NCBI RefSeq assembly: GCF_005116445.1
Contig: NZ_SWBQ01000002.1
Location: 1 to 64,000, forward strand
Length of the DNA: 64,000 nucleotides
Direction of reading: 5' to 3'
DNA from: Pedobacter frigoris
GTDB lineage: Bacteria > Bacteroidota > Bacteroidia > Sphingobacteriales > Sphingobacteriaceae
The translations under genes and the position numbers were made by a program. The first letter of the stretch is position 1; each line of letters opens with the position of its first letter. The notes below the pieces were generated by a model that searched no databases, was not told the DNA's origin, and worked only from the letters and a program-made list of their open reading frames with translations. Below are positions 26,489 through 35,422 of this stretch, one piece after another.

Positions 26489-26968
26489 TTACTTTATGGT
26501 TTCCGTTATCTTTCCGCAGGTGAGCATACTGCTGCCATAGTAAGGATTTTTAATGGCCTTTTCAGTACTCAGCCAGCTGCTTTTCTTCATCGGGCAGTAT
26601 TGTAGGTAAATCGGCTCCGCAGATAGCTTAGCCGCCTTAGCCAACGCAATCATACCGGTAGAAAGTCCGGCAAAATGTTCACGCTGCCCATTCAGATCTT
26701 TGCCTTTGGCAATCTTAGTGGCATGCTCCACAAGATCCGCTTTACCGGCTTTGCTTACTATTTTATCATCAGCATTGCCGACTGCTTTAATGAGTTCGGC
26801 GGCCTTGCTTGCTGCAAGAACAGCATCTCCTGCTACAAGTGCGTCTTTAAGCTGGTAATATGAAGGAAGGATAGCAACTGTTTTTTCAGAAGTATTGTTT
26901 TGTTGTGCAAATCCGGTTTGTACAAATGCTGTTGCAATAAAGGCAAACAATAAAAATATCTTTTTCAT
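26489..26968 (-). CDS. DUF3347 secreted copper-binding protein
   Basis: The product is 159 residues from the ATG at 26968 (MKKIFLLFAF); the 6 residues upstream are not signal-peptide-like. The signal peptide ends near FAQQ. The body is the DUF3347 helical domain (QLKDALVAGDAVLAASKAAEL, REHFAGLSTGMIALAKAA). The C-terminus has YCPMKKSSW and SSMLTCGKI, a CPM...M...C arrangement often found in copper-efflux periplasmic proteins and fused to CusB-like adaptors. It lies 10 bp before the multicopper oxidase, so it probably delivers or buffers periplasmic copper for it. Confidence 0.85.
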   Translation of the reverse strand: MKKIFLLFAFIATAFVQTGFAQQNNTSEKTVAILPSYYQLKDALVAGDAVLAASKAAELIKAVGNADDKIVSKAGKADLVEHATKIAKGKDLNGQREHFAGLSTGMIALAKAAKLSAEPIYLQYCPMKKSSWLSTEKAIKNPYYGSSMLTCGKITETIK

Positions 26969-27111
26969 AGTCACAAAGTTCGGCACTTATGAACTAAAGA
27001 ATTTATATAATTCAGTGAAAGATTTATATGATGTCGCTGAATTCAACATAAATGAGAATCATGTATGTTTAAAACTGGCCGCTTTCATTCGAATACTTTT
27101 AAGCTAAATTA

Positions 27112-27726
27112 TCAGCCATTGAATAATTTATTCCTTTTATTGGCCTTCCCCTTTCGGATCAATACCGCATGATAAAGACTCGGCACGTCATTCTCCCATT
27201 TGCTTATAATGAAAAGAATAGCGATGATCTCCATTCGGGTAATCATTCCCATATAAAAGCAAGTGATGAACAACCAGCTGGAATCACAGGTACTGATGAT
27301 CTGTATCAAAGTTGCGAGGATAGTCAACGTCCAGACTTTCGAAAGAATGGCGTGCGTGGCCACCTCCTTTTTAAATTTCAGATAACTCACGATGTAAGTC
27401 AGCGCCTCTGCTCCCAGCAACATACCTAGCAAAACCGCATTTTCCTTGAAGAATTGGCTACAGGTTACATACGCCCCGACTAAAGCGCTTAACCAAAAAA
27501 CCTGATCTATGAAGGAATCCAAACGGCGAAGTTTAACCGTCGAGATATTTAGCATTCTGGCAATAATGCCATCAAAAACATCGGTCAGCAGTCCAATTAT
27601 CAGTAATGTATTAATTATTAGCCTGAAATGATCCGGTTGAGTAAAACTCAGCAACAATATTACTACACTGAACAATAAACGGCTATAAATTAACGAAATT
27701 GGAATGTGTATGTAATACTTTCTCAT
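27112..27726 (-). CDS. CDP-alcohol phosphatidyltransferase family membrane protein
   Basis: The product is 204 residues with about five or six membrane helices. The family motif is present as D49-xx-D52-G53-xx-A56-R57, with D70 and D74 downstream. The second motif glycine, four residues before the third aspartate, is a leucine here (L66). That may mean a changed substrate pocket or weaker activity. Members join a CDP-linked headgroup or diacylglycerol to an alcohol in phospholipid synthesis; the exact lipid cannot be told. It is a single gene, divergent from the serine hydrolase. Confidence 0.85.
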   Translation of the reverse strand: MRKYYIHIPISLIYSRLLFSVVILLLSFTQPDHFRLIINTLLIIGLLTDVFDGIIARMLNISTVKLRRLDSFIDQVFWLSALVGAYVTCSQFFKENAVLLGMLLGAEALTYIVSYLKFKKEVATHAILSKVWTLTILATLIQIISTCDSSWLFITCFYMGMITRMEIIAILFIISKWENDVPSLYHAVLIRKGKANKRNKLFNG

Positions 27727-27828
27727 TTTTCTGAATACCAGCGATATCTAAAACAATTATAAACAATATATTGTAACAATCATTCCTTTACATCTTCTAA
27801 TCATAACAACCCTACATTTAAAAATACA

Positions 27829-29184
27829 ATGAAAAACATTAACGCATTCCTTATAGCGCTCCTACTTAGCACCTTATTCTTTTCGTCAAATACCCAGGCA
27901 CAACAGATCAATACCGCCAAACTGGACAGCTTTTTCAATGTGCTGGTTAATAATAATCGCGTGATGGGAAGCTTCGTCATTGCTAAAGACGGCAAAATTA
28001 TCTACCACAAAACAACTGGTTATAGTCAGGTTGAGGAAGACAAAAAGATACCCGCCACTGCTGAGACACAATACCGCATTGGGTCTATTACCAAGACCTT
28101 TACCGCGACAATGATCTTCCAGCTTATTGACGAAAAGAAACTATCCCTGGACATCAAATTGTCCAAATTCTTTCCGGAGATGCCTAATGCCGATCGCATC
28201 ACCATTGCGAACCTACTCAACCATAGTAGCGGACTGGCTGATCACGTCAATGAGAATGGAGAGTGGATTACAAACCCTCACACAAAGGCAGAATTACTGG
28301 ATAAAATAGCTAAAGTCAAGCCTCACTTCGAACCCGGTGCGAAGATCCGATATTCCAATGGCGGCTACCTGCTGCTCGGATATATCATCGAAAAGGTCAC
28401 CGGAAAAACTTATGCCGCCGCTTTGAAACAAAGGATTACAAATAAGATCGGTACTAAAAGCATCATCGCCGGCACCATCAACAACAGTCAGAAACTGGAA
28501 GCCAGACCTTACAAATTCACCGGGCAATGGACGGCTGTAAAGGATATTTATTTTCCAAATGTAGTTGCCGTGGGCGATATCCTGTCTACGCCACAAGACC
28601 TTATTGTATTTATAAACGCGCTGACTTCAGGTAAACTGGTGAGTGCAGAAAGCTTTAAAAAAATGAAAAGCTTCGAAGGGTCGGAAAAAGACTTTAATCC
28701 GACAGGAATGGGACTTTTTAGGATCCCTTTTTACGAAAAGACTTTTATCGGACACAATGGAGGCACCTATGGAAGCATTAGCAACATGTATGCGAACACG
28801 GACGATGGAATGTCCCTTGCGTTTACGACCAATGGCATGACGAACTTTTCCATGAACGACATTACACTCGCTATGCTGAATGCTTATTACGACAAACCTT
28901 ACAAAATTCCTGTCTTCAAAACTGTCGATCTAAAAACCGAGGATCTGAATGCATTATTAGGCAACTATACCAGCAAAGACTTGCCTTTAAAGATTAGCAT
29001 CACAAAATCGGGATCAACATTAATGGCACAGGCGACTGGTCAGACTCCTTTCCCCCTTGATGCAGTTAGCAAAGATGAATTCAAACAGGAGCAATACGAC
29101 GTCTTACTAAAATTTGATAGAGAGAAGCACGAAATGACCTTAATCCAGGGAGGAAAAAACTTTCACTATGTGATTGAGAAATAA
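27829..29184 (+). CDS. Class C beta-lactamase-like serine hydrolase
   Basis: The product is 451 residues. The signal peptide ends near NTQAQ (residue 25). The catalytic motifs of the PF00144 fold are present: S86-I-T-K89, Y175-S-N177, and GHNGG near residue 305 in place of KTG. A C-terminal beta domain of about 100 residues (from about DLNALLGNYTSKDLPLKI) resembles DUF3471. These proteins are usually esterases, D-aminopeptidases or penicillin-binding-like hydrolases, not necessarily resistance enzymes. It is a single gene in the periplasm. Confidence 0.9.
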   Translation: MKNINAFLIALLLSTLFFSSNTQAQQINTAKLDSFFNVLVNNNRVMGSFVIAKDGKIIYHKTTGYSQVEEDKKIPATAETQYRIGSITKTFTATMIFQLIDEKKLSLDIKLSKFFPEMPNADRITIANLLNHSSGLADHVNENGEWITNPHTKAELLDKIAKVKPHFEPGAKIRYSNGGYLLLGYIIEKVTGKTYAAALKQRITNKIGTKSIIAGTINNSQKLEARPYKFTGQWTAVKDIYFPNVVAVGDILSTPQDLIVFINALTSGKLVSAESFKKMKSFEGSEKDFNPTGMGLFRIPFYEKTFIGHNGGTYGSISNMYANTDDGMSLAFTTNGMTNFSMNDITLAMLNAYYDKPYKIPVFKTVDLKTEDLNALLGNYTSKDLPLKISITKSGSTLMAQATGQTPFPLDAVSKDEFKQEQYDVLLKFDREKHEMTLIQGGKNFHYVIEK

Positions 29185-29241
29185 AGACTGCGCTACTTCC
29201 TTAAAACCTTCTCTATCAGCTCATTTAACGAAATATTTACG

Positions 29242-29251
29242 CAAACGTTTG
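29242..29251. promoter_or_regulatory. Perfect palindrome resembling a LacI-family operator
   Basis: CAAACGTTTG at 29242-29251 is a perfect 10-bp palindrome with a central CG, in the context GCAAACGTTTGT. This is the shape of LacI-family operators. A related pair, GCAAAC and GTTTGC separated by 4 nt, lies at 29459-29474. Both are in the 391-bp gene-free stretch before the M60 peptidase gene. Binding is not shown. Confidence 0.4.
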
Positions 29252-29361
29252 TTTTATCTCGCGTTATGTATGACAATATTAATTTATGCCCCCTGATTTA
29301 AAAATAAATGTATTTTTAATAAGATAAAAGGATAACACAGGACTTTATAGTTTTAATAGAT

Positions 29362-29405
29362 TTGATAATCAAGTAAATTTTTGAGCAAATTCACTTGATT
29401 ATCAA
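29362..29405. repeat. Perfect 13-bp inverted repeat upstream of the M60 gene
   Basis: TTGATAATCAAGT at 29362-29374 is the exact reverse complement of 29393-29405, with 18 nt between. There is no T tract after it on either strand, so it is more likely a regulator site or a structured leader than a terminator. It sits about 170 bp before the M60 gene start. Confidence 0.6.
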
Positions 29406-29458
29406 GCTTTTTCGCTGAAATATTTCCAGATATTTCATTTTTTATCGCCTAATTGGTA

Positions 29459-29474
29459 GCAAACAACCGTTTGC
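29459..29474. promoter_or_regulatory. Second GCAAAC/GTTTGC dyad
   Basis: GCAAAC and GTTTGC face each other with a 4-nt spacer, about 100 bp before the M60 peptidase start. The half-sites match those of the palindrome at 29242-29251 but the spacing differs. Confidence 0.35.
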
Positions 29475-29575
29475 GCAGTAATACATTGTTAATCATGTAC
29501 ATACAACTTATAATTTAGATTGTGTTGTACAAATCAACATTAACAAAATAATATTAACCCTAAACCCAATTAAAC

Positions 29576-31453
29576 ATGATTAAAAATCACTTTACCCTGT
29601 TTAGACTTACAATTGCATCTTGTATGGTCTTGGCCATGGGTTGCAAAAGAAACAATTTAGAGCAGGCGGAGTCAAAAAGCTACAAAGCTGAAGCCTTGGC
29701 TCATTCTGTAGAAGGTAATCCGGCCTATGCCTCTACCCTGGGTACAAATGTGCAGGAGTTTAACGAACTGCCCAACATCCAGGCGGAATTCAACAGACTG
29801 AAAGTCAGAGTACCATGGACGGACTACGAAGCTACAGGAATCTATGTAGCACCCAACACTACGTTTACTCTTACTGTACAGCAACTTACGGGAACACGTT
29901 TACCTACATTACTTGTAGGTACAAAACTTCGTGCCTCGGATCCGGGAAATCCAACGGAGGTGCAACTTACAGCAGGATCAAACAGCATTTCCAGTGGACA
30001 ATATGGAGGTTTACTTTGGGTCAGGTACAACACTACACAAACACCAAACGGCAAAGTAAGGATCACGTTCAATAGCGGTCACCAAAGAGCCGCCGTATTT
30101 TTTAAAAACGTGACCACACAAGCAGTATGGACCAATCAATTGTCAACTTACACAGCCCCTGATGTATTGCTTGTTGGGAATAGAGTGATACAGATCATTA
30201 GCAGAAGTACCGCCCAGACTTATCAAGCACAAAACAACAATTTTGTAATCTCAACAGCTGATAACATTTGGGATTGGGAGACTCAAATCTCAGGTTTGGA
30301 CGGAAGTGCACCGCAACACCAGCTGCCGGTACACAACCGCATGCTGATGGTACAAACGTTATTTCAGGCGCATTGGTACGGGGTTGCGGTAAATCACGCC
30401 ACGGCTTATTACCCGGGCGCTACCTCTGAAGTATTCACACCGCTTATCGCTCAAACACAAGGCTGGGGGGTATGGCACGAGTTTGGTCACCAGATGCAAC
30501 AACCGTCATGGTATTGGGGTGAGTTGACTGAGGTAGCTGTCAACATTTATTCTCTAAAAGCAGAACGCGAACTGGGCATTTCTCCATCGCGCTTAAAAAG
30601 AGATAATATCTGGCCTCAGGTACTAACTTATTTGGCCAGTACAGCACCTGCCAAAAACTTCAATTCTACGACAGACAAAGGAAACTGGGCCTTTACCATG
30701 CTCGCCATGTTCCACCAGCTGTATTTGGCTTATGGAGATGATTTTTATATTAAACTGCATAAAAAGACCAGGGTAGATAACCCAAGCAACACCACAGAAT
30801 TCCAGAAGATGCGTTATTTTATGCTTTCATCATGTCAGGTAACCGGACGTAACCTTACCAATTTCTTCCGCAACTGGGCGTTTAAGACAGCCACGGTAAA
30901 TGGCAGCGCAGTTTCCCTGGAAAGTGTATACACAGAAATTGCCAATCTAGGTCTTCCTCAACCAAGTGTAGAGCCTAGTACTTTAACTGAAGACAATGTA
31001 TTGCCAATTCAAAATGGAGGGATCTATAAAATCGCCACCGCAATCAACAACACCAGTTTAATCGATTGCAACAGCTCAGCTCCGGTAAATGCCACTCCAA
31101 TTACGTTATGGACTGATAACGGTGGCGGGAATAACCAAAAATGGTTAGCAAGAAGTGCTGGAAGTGGTTATTTTATATTTAAGTCTTTAGCAGATACCAC
31201 CAAAGTAATGGAAGTAAAAAATGGAACGTCTACCGCCGGAACAGTCATTCAAATGTACACGGCGAATGGCACAAATGCGCAGAAATGGAAACCGACCACA
31301 ACTGACAACATTAACTACACCTTATCGCCGGGAAATGCACCTACTTTAGTTCTTGATGTGAATAATTCGAGTACCGCAAATGGTACTATCTTGAAAATCT
31401 GGACTTCTAATGGAGGTACTGCACAGAAATTCAAATTTGTGAAGCTCAATTAA
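29576..31453 (+). CDS. M60-like (enhancin-type) metallopeptidase lipoprotein with ricin-type lectin domain
   Basis: The product is 625 residues. A lipoprotein signal places the acylated cysteine at C23 (VLAMGC). Residues about 80-190 form a beta domain of the M60 N-terminal type. The peptidase M60 core has the zinc site H301-E-F-G-H305 and E316 as the likely third ligand. Residues about 485-625 form a beta-trefoil ricin B-type lectin with the repeated NQKW, AQKW and AQKF (QxW) motifs. M60 enzymes cleave mucin-type glycoproteins. The lectin domain probably docks the enzyme on glycans at the outer surface. It is a single gene after a long regulatory-looking gap. Confidence 0.92.
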   Translation: MIKNHFTLFRLTIASCMVLAMGCKRNNLEQAESKSYKAEALAHSVEGNPAYASTLGTNVQEFNELPNIQAEFNRLKVRVPWTDYEATGIYVAPNTTFTLTVQQLTGTRLPTLLVGTKLRASDPGNPTEVQLTAGSNSISSGQYGGLLWVRYNTTQTPNGKVRITFNSGHQRAAVFFKNVTTQAVWTNQLSTYTAPDVLLVGNRVIQIISRSTAQTYQAQNNNFVISTADNIWDWETQISGLDGSAPQHQLPVHNRMLMVQTLFQAHWYGVAVNHATAYYPGATSEVFTPLIAQTQGWGVWHEFGHQMQQPSWYWGELTEVAVNIYSLKAERELGISPSRLKRDNIWPQVLTYLASTAPAKNFNSTTDKGNWAFTMLAMFHQLYLAYGDDFYIKLHKKTRVDNPSNTTEFQKMRYFMLSSCQVTGRNLTNFFRNWAFKTATVNGSAVSLESVYTEIANLGLPQPSVEPSTLTEDNVLPIQNGGIYKIATAINNTSLIDCNSSAPVNATPITLWTDNGGGNNQKWLARSAGSGYFIFKSLADTTKVMEVKNGTSTAGTVIQMYTANGTNAQKWKPTTTDNINYTLSPGNAPTLVLDVNNSSTANGTILKIWTSNGGTAQKFKFVKLN

Positions 31454-31472
31454 GCTAAAATCTTTGATCAGC

Positions 31473-31510
31473 AAACCGCAGGCGCGATATCATTTTCGTG
31501 CTTGCGGTTT
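31473..31510. terminator. Probable bidirectional hairpin between convergent genes
   Basis: AAACCGCA at 31473-31480 pairs with TGCGGTTT at 31503-31510, and the stem can extend inward with one mismatch and one wobble. It lies 20 bp after the M60 stop and 9 bp before the DUF2200 stop, a usual place for a shared terminator. The T tracts are short. Confidence 0.55.
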
Positions 31511-31518
31511 ATGATTTC

Positions 31519-31869
31519 CTACTTTCTTAAAATCTTTTCCATTGCCTTACCTTTTGCCAGTTCATCTATCAGCTTATCCAGATAACGGATCTGCTGCATA
31601 AGGGGGTCTTCGATTTCCTCTACACGATATCCACAGATGAGCCCGGTAATTTTGGATACATTAGGATTGATCTGCGGTGCCCCAGCAAAGAAGGTTTCAA
31701 AGTCTGTCCTGTTTTCGATCAGTTGCTGCAATGATGGTTCATTATAACCCGTAAGCCAGAAAATCACTTCATGCAACTCTGCAATTGTGCGACCTTTTTT
31801 CTCCACTTTCACCACGTAATGCGGATAAACGCTGGCAAAAGACATCTTAAATACTTTGGTATTTTTCAT
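31519..31869 (-). CDS. DUF2200 family protein
   Basis: The product is 116 residues from the ATG at 31869 ([19 protein letters not shown]); the 11 residues upstream in the longer frame do not fit the family. The highly conserved parts of DUF2200 are all there: [27 protein letters not shown], and [20 protein letters not shown]. The function is unknown. It is a soluble, single gene. Confidence 0.9.
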   Translation of the reverse strand: MKNTKVFKMSFASVYPHYVVKVEKKGRTIAELHEVIFWLTGYNEPSLQQLIENRTDFETFFAGAPQINPNVSKITGLICGYRVEEIEDPLMQQIRYLDKLIDELAKGKAMEKILRK

Positions 31870-31956
31870 TTCTACTGTAACTAAACATTCTCTTATTGGC
31901 AATAACTCATCCTCTCTTTTGATTACTTTCTGCTATCTTAAATCTAAGAAAAATTC

Positions 31957-32847
31957 CTACAGCACGTATTCTCCGTTAATCGGTTTAATGGCTTCCGGGA
32001 TGTCCTCTGCGCCAATCATTTCCAATAGATTTATTTCGATGGTGCGGGTAATCTGGTTGAGCGGTACACCTGCAGAATTATTGGTAAAAGGATCGACAAG
32101 GCTCATACCGTTGATCTGGGTAGAGACAAATACAAAACTGATGATCCAGCCCAGAAAAATCGAAAATATCCCCGCGCTGTCACTGATCACTAGTGTAAAC
32201 GTGACCACGAACAACCAGATAAACACTTTAGTAAGATAGGAATAAGTAGTAGGAAATATGGTGTTTCGGATTCGCTCACTCATACCCATAGAATCACAAA
32301 AGCGCGTCAACATCTCATTAATTTCAATGAACCTGAACCCATCGATATGTCCTTCTGCCGAGAGTTGCTGCAGTTCACGTGCCTGTATCATCAGGATAGC
32401 ATTGTGTTTGTTACTTGCAGCAGCGATTTCCTGTTCGTCTTCATCGTTCAGGTACCGGTGTGTCGTATCATTAACGGTTCCCCTCAGATAAGACTTCAGG
32501 GCATATAAAAAACCTATATGACGATAGATCATCCTGTGACAGATCTCCCTTTCGCCCCCGGTGTAGTTGATCAGCGCTCTAGCAAATGAACGCGAATCGT
32601 TGACCAGCGAACCCCACACCTTACGCGCCTCCCACCATCGGTCATATGCCTGGTTGTTGTTGAACCCGACAAAAAAGGCGATTGCAGTACCCAGCAACGT
32701 AGGTATAATCGCAGGGATAGTGAAGTGATTGGCGATTAAATATTCCCTGATCATATAAGCCCCAGTGCAGGAAGCCAACATGATCAGATCTACCCTCCAG
32801 GTATTACGGATGATCCTGCTTAAGCGAATATTTGAATTGATCAACAT
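31957..32847 (-). CDS. Bestrophin-family (UPF0187) anion channel
   Basis: The product is 296 residues from the ATG at 32847 (MLINSNIRLSRIIRNTW); the 11 residues before it are hydrophilic and not conserved-looking. The bestrophin pattern is present: an early membrane helix, GFNNNQAYDRWWEARKVWG (the family's RWWEAR), membrane helices near residues 220-255, GMSLVDPF, and the RTIEINLLEMIG segment. Bacterial members form pentameric cation or anion channels in the inner membrane. It starts 51 bp after the DUF4112 stop, so the two may be co-transcribed. Confidence 0.9.
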   Translation of the reverse strand: MLINSNIRLSRIIRNTWRVDLIMLASCTGAYMIREYLIANHFTIPAIIPTLLGTAIAFFVGFNNNQAYDRWWEARKVWGSLVNDSRSFARALINYTGGEREICHRMIYRHIGFLYALKSYLRGTVNDTTHRYLNDEDEQEIAAASNKHNAILMIQARELQQLSAEGHIDGFRFIEINEMLTRFCDSMGMSERIRNTIFPTTYSYLTKVFIWLFVVTFTLVISDSAGIFSIFLGWIISFVFVSTQINGMSLVDPFTNNSAGVPLNQITRTIEINLLEMIGAEDIPEAIKPINGEYVL

Positions 32848-32898
32848 AGTATTATTTTTATGCTCGATTAAGCAATCCAAATGCCAGAGACGAATTCT

Positions 32899-33357
32899 TT
32901 ATATGGATGTCCACAACCAAGTTGCGAGTTGGTATAAACCATAAAACAGTAAAGCCAGCACTATGACCAGCACAATAATGACCACGACAATGATATTTTT
33001 TCCGCTTCCCTGATGCTTACCCTCCAGATAGTGTGCTTTCATCAATGCAATATTCCGAGAATTGGCTTTAAAAAAGAAGTCGAATATTTGACCAACGATA
33101 GGAATCGCGCCTATAGTTGCATCCAGCAAGATGTTTAGCGACATCAATACCACAAGCTTGTTGCTAGCCCCCTTTTTGGCCATAGCAAGTAGCATTCCCG
33201 CAGAAATCACCAGTCCGGCCATATCACCAGCAATCGGAATCAAATTGAGTATAGGATCTAGTCCAAAACGAAATTTTGTGCCTGGGAACCTAAACTGCTC
33301 ATCCATTAAATAGGAAATCTTGCTCAGAAAAGGGAACTTGTTATTGCTGTTGTTCAT
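32899..33357 (-). CDS. DUF4112 membrane protein
   Basis: The product is 152 residues. The DUF4112 core is visible: FPGTKFRFGLDPILNLIPIAGD, then a membrane helix and NILLDATIGAIPIVGQIFDFFFKAN. A strongly hydrophobic C-terminal helix (IIVVVIIVLVIVLALLFYGL) anchors it. The function is unknown. It lies just upstream of the bestrophin gene on the same strand. Confidence 0.88.
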   Translation of the reverse strand: MNNSNNKFPFLSKISYLMDEQFRFPGTKFRFGLDPILNLIPIAGDMAGLVISAGMLLAMAKKGASNKLVVLMSLNILLDATIGAIPIVGQIFDFFFKANSRNIALMKAHYLEGKHQGSGKNIIVVVIIVLVIVLALLFYGLYQLATWLWTSI

Positions 33358-33412
33358 TTTAATACATCTTTAACGACAACAGTCATGGTTCGTTATTGTT
33401 TCATTCCCTATA

Positions 33413-34045
33413 CTAAACCTCCAGTTTCCTCGCAAACCAACTATCGTCTTTTGAACGTTGATAGGTGCGCCAGCTTTTAGAAGAGAACCTAAATGGCAGT
33501 GCCCCCTTTAATGCATTGATATAGTTAAGCTCACCCTCGTTTAATTCCTCAAATGGCAATGCGAACCAGACTGAAACAGTTTTACTTGAATTGGATAAAC
33601 GTACGTATACTTCAGACTGGGGCTTTCTAATCTCCACAACAGGCAGTTCCTTTTGACCTGGCAATACCTCACCAGTTTCAGGATTTACAAAGTAGAACCG
33701 CCACAGGATAGCAATCAATAAATTATCATCCGCTGTAATCAAACTGATTTTTCGCTCCAGCGACCGGGATGATACATTCCATGAAACCAAATTCTTGCGA
33801 ATCGCCATATAACTCCAGAAATGGAAACGAGGAAATCCAAAACGCAGGCTGTTTTTTAGTAACTGTCCCAATTTAAACTGAGTCATCGAAATACTGACAT
33901 ATGAAGTTTTACTATCAGTATACAAAGCTATAAATTGGGTTATTGAATCAAATATCTCATCGTTACTATGCTTATTTAATTGATGTCCACCCCCTGACTT
34001 TAAAGGGAGACCATCGTAAACGATAAAAGACTTCAACACACTCAT
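33413..34045 (-). CDS. Hypothetical protein
   Basis: The product is 210 residues, soluble, without a signal peptide. It is rich in aromatic and basic residues, with an N-terminal GGGHQLNKHSNDE stretch and a C-terminal SKSWRTYQRSKDDSWFARKLEV. I do not recognise it. It lies 55 bp before the DUF4112 gene and may share its transcript. Confidence 0.6.
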   Translation of the reverse strand: MSVLKSFIVYDGLPLKSGGGHQLNKHSNDEIFDSITQFIALYTDSKTSYVSISMTQFKLGQLLKNSLRFGFPRFHFWSYMAIRKNLVSWNVSSRSLERKISLITADDNLLIAILWRFYFVNPETGEVLPGQKELPVVEIRKPQSEVYVRLSNSSKTVSVWFALPFEELNEGELNYINALKGALPFRFSSKSWRTYQRSKDDSWFARKLEV

Positions 34046-34166
34046 GATGATGCTGTATCTGCGTAAACATCCAATTTATTCATGCTATAAAATATCTCTG
34101 AAAGTAATGAAATTACCAGAACAACAATAGAAAAAATCAATACTTTCATCCTATAAATCTATCATC

Positions 34167-34616
34167 ATGTTTGTCTCCATAATAAAAAAGCTTCTTTTGC
34201 GCGACTTAGCCAAACTTCGTAGTGAAATCGAACTATACCGTGATGAGCAAAAGCTCTGGCGTACAGAAGGCGAAATCGCCAATTCAGCTGGCAATCTTTG
34301 TCTACATCTTATAGGGAACCTGAATACCTATATTGGAGCAGAATTAGGTAATACAGGATATGTCCGCGACAGACCATTGGAGTTTTCACTACGTAACGTG
34401 CCACGTACAGAACTTCTAAAAAGTATAGATGATACTATTGATATGGTAGCTTCAACACTTAACCAGTTAAATGATGATCGCCTAGCGGAAGAATACCCGC
34501 AGCTCATCGCCGAAGAAAAGCTGACTACAGGTTATTTCTTAACTCACCTGTCTACTCACCTTGCGTATCATCTTGGACAGATCAACTACCATCGCAGGCT
34601 TTTAGACAAAAATTAG
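34167..34616 (+). CDS. DinB-family protein, DUF1572 type
   Basis: The product is 149 residues. Helices with NLCLHLIGNLNTYIGAELG and a late THLSTHLAYHLGQINYHRRLL carry the three histidines that bind metal in DinB/DUF1572 proteins. The enzyme activity is not known. It is followed 14 bp later by a second DinB-family gene, so they form an operon. Confidence 0.85.
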   Translation: MFVSIIKKLLLRDLAKLRSEIELYRDEQKLWRTEGEIANSAGNLCLHLIGNLNTYIGAELGNTGYVRDRPLEFSLRNVPRTELLKSIDDTIDMVASTLNQLNDDRLAEEYPQLIAEEKLTTGYFLTHLSTHLAYHLGQINYHRRLLDKN

Positions 34617-34630
34617 TAAAATAAAAAAAG

Positions 34631-35083
34631 ATGCTATTAAAACTTTGTCAATACAACAACTGGGCAAATTCCCTATTGGTGAATGCCCTTACTGAGGCTG
34701 TAGAAACACATGCCACTTCAATTCCGGACTATTGCATCACGTTGCTGAGTCACATCGCCAATGCGCAACAAATCTGGTCCAGCCGCATCCGCGGTACCGC
34801 ACAAACGGTAAGCGTATGGCAGCTGCATGACCTAAACACATGTAAAAGCATGCTTCTAGAGAGCGGAAATGAGCTGAACGAGGTCGTAGAAAACGATCAT
34901 GATAAAGACCGTATTATCATCTACAAAACCTCTACAGGTGCTGTTTTTGAAACCTCTGTTGAAGATATACTACTGCATGTTTTCAATCATGGCACTTACC
35001 ACCGCGCGCAGATTGCCAGGCAAATGAAGGAAAGTGGTTTAGAGCCTGTCAATACAGATTATATCCAGTACGTAAGGATGTAG
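34631..35083 (+). CDS. DinB-family protein
   Basis: The product is 150 residues. The N-terminus YNNWANSLLVNAL is typical of DinB. The histidine in LLSHIANAQQIWSSRI and the pair in LHVFNHGTYHRAQIARQM supply the metal triad. Sequence similarity to the upstream DinB gene is low, so this is an old duplication or an independent family pairing. The role is unknown and thiol-dependent detoxification is only a family-level guess. Confidence 0.85.
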   Translation: MLLKLCQYNNWANSLLVNALTEAVETHATSIPDYCITLLSHIANAQQIWSSRIRGTAQTVSVWQLHDLNTCKSMLLESGNELNEVVENDHDKDRIIIYKTSTGAVFETSVEDILLHVFNHGTYHRAQIARQMKESGLEPVNTDYIQYVRM

Positions 35084-35090
35084 ATTATTT

Positions 35091-35294
35091 TCACAGTTTA
35101 CCTACCAAATAGGTAACCAACCCTGTGAACAAAATAGTTCCACACAGGATCATTATCAAATAATAATATGATTTTCTATGAGCCCAGTTGAAATCGAATC
35201 CAATTCCAAATCTTTTCTCAACAAAGACTGCAGGATCATCGGGGTTGTAATAAAATAAGCCAAGCTTCCAGTATTTTCGATCAGTTATTTTCAT
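35091..35294 (-). CDS. Small DUF5808 membrane protein
   Basis: The product is 67 residues. It has the DUF5808 box: DRKYWKLGLFYYNPDDPAVFVEKRFGIGFDFN, followed by one membrane helix (YYLIMILCGTILFTGLVTYL). The function is unknown. It ends 7 bp from the stop of the convergent DinB gene. Confidence 0.8.
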   Translation of the reverse strand: MKITDRKYWKLGLFYYNPDDPAVFVEKRFGIGFDFNWAHRKSYYYLIMILCGTILFTGLVTYLVGKL

Positions 35295-35422
35295 GTTTCA
35301 ATTTAAGAAATTAAAATAAACTTTTAATGGTTTGGGAGTAGCAACATACATCACCATAAATAAAGCAAGTATTGTAACAAAATTCCCTCTTTTAGTCTAA
35401 TCAAAAACAAAACTAGAAAAAC

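Noticed and set aside
24829..26605. Plus-strand ORFs rich in histidine and isoleucine
   Set aside because: They are antisense to the Met- and His-rich multicopper oxidase and its DUF3347 partner.
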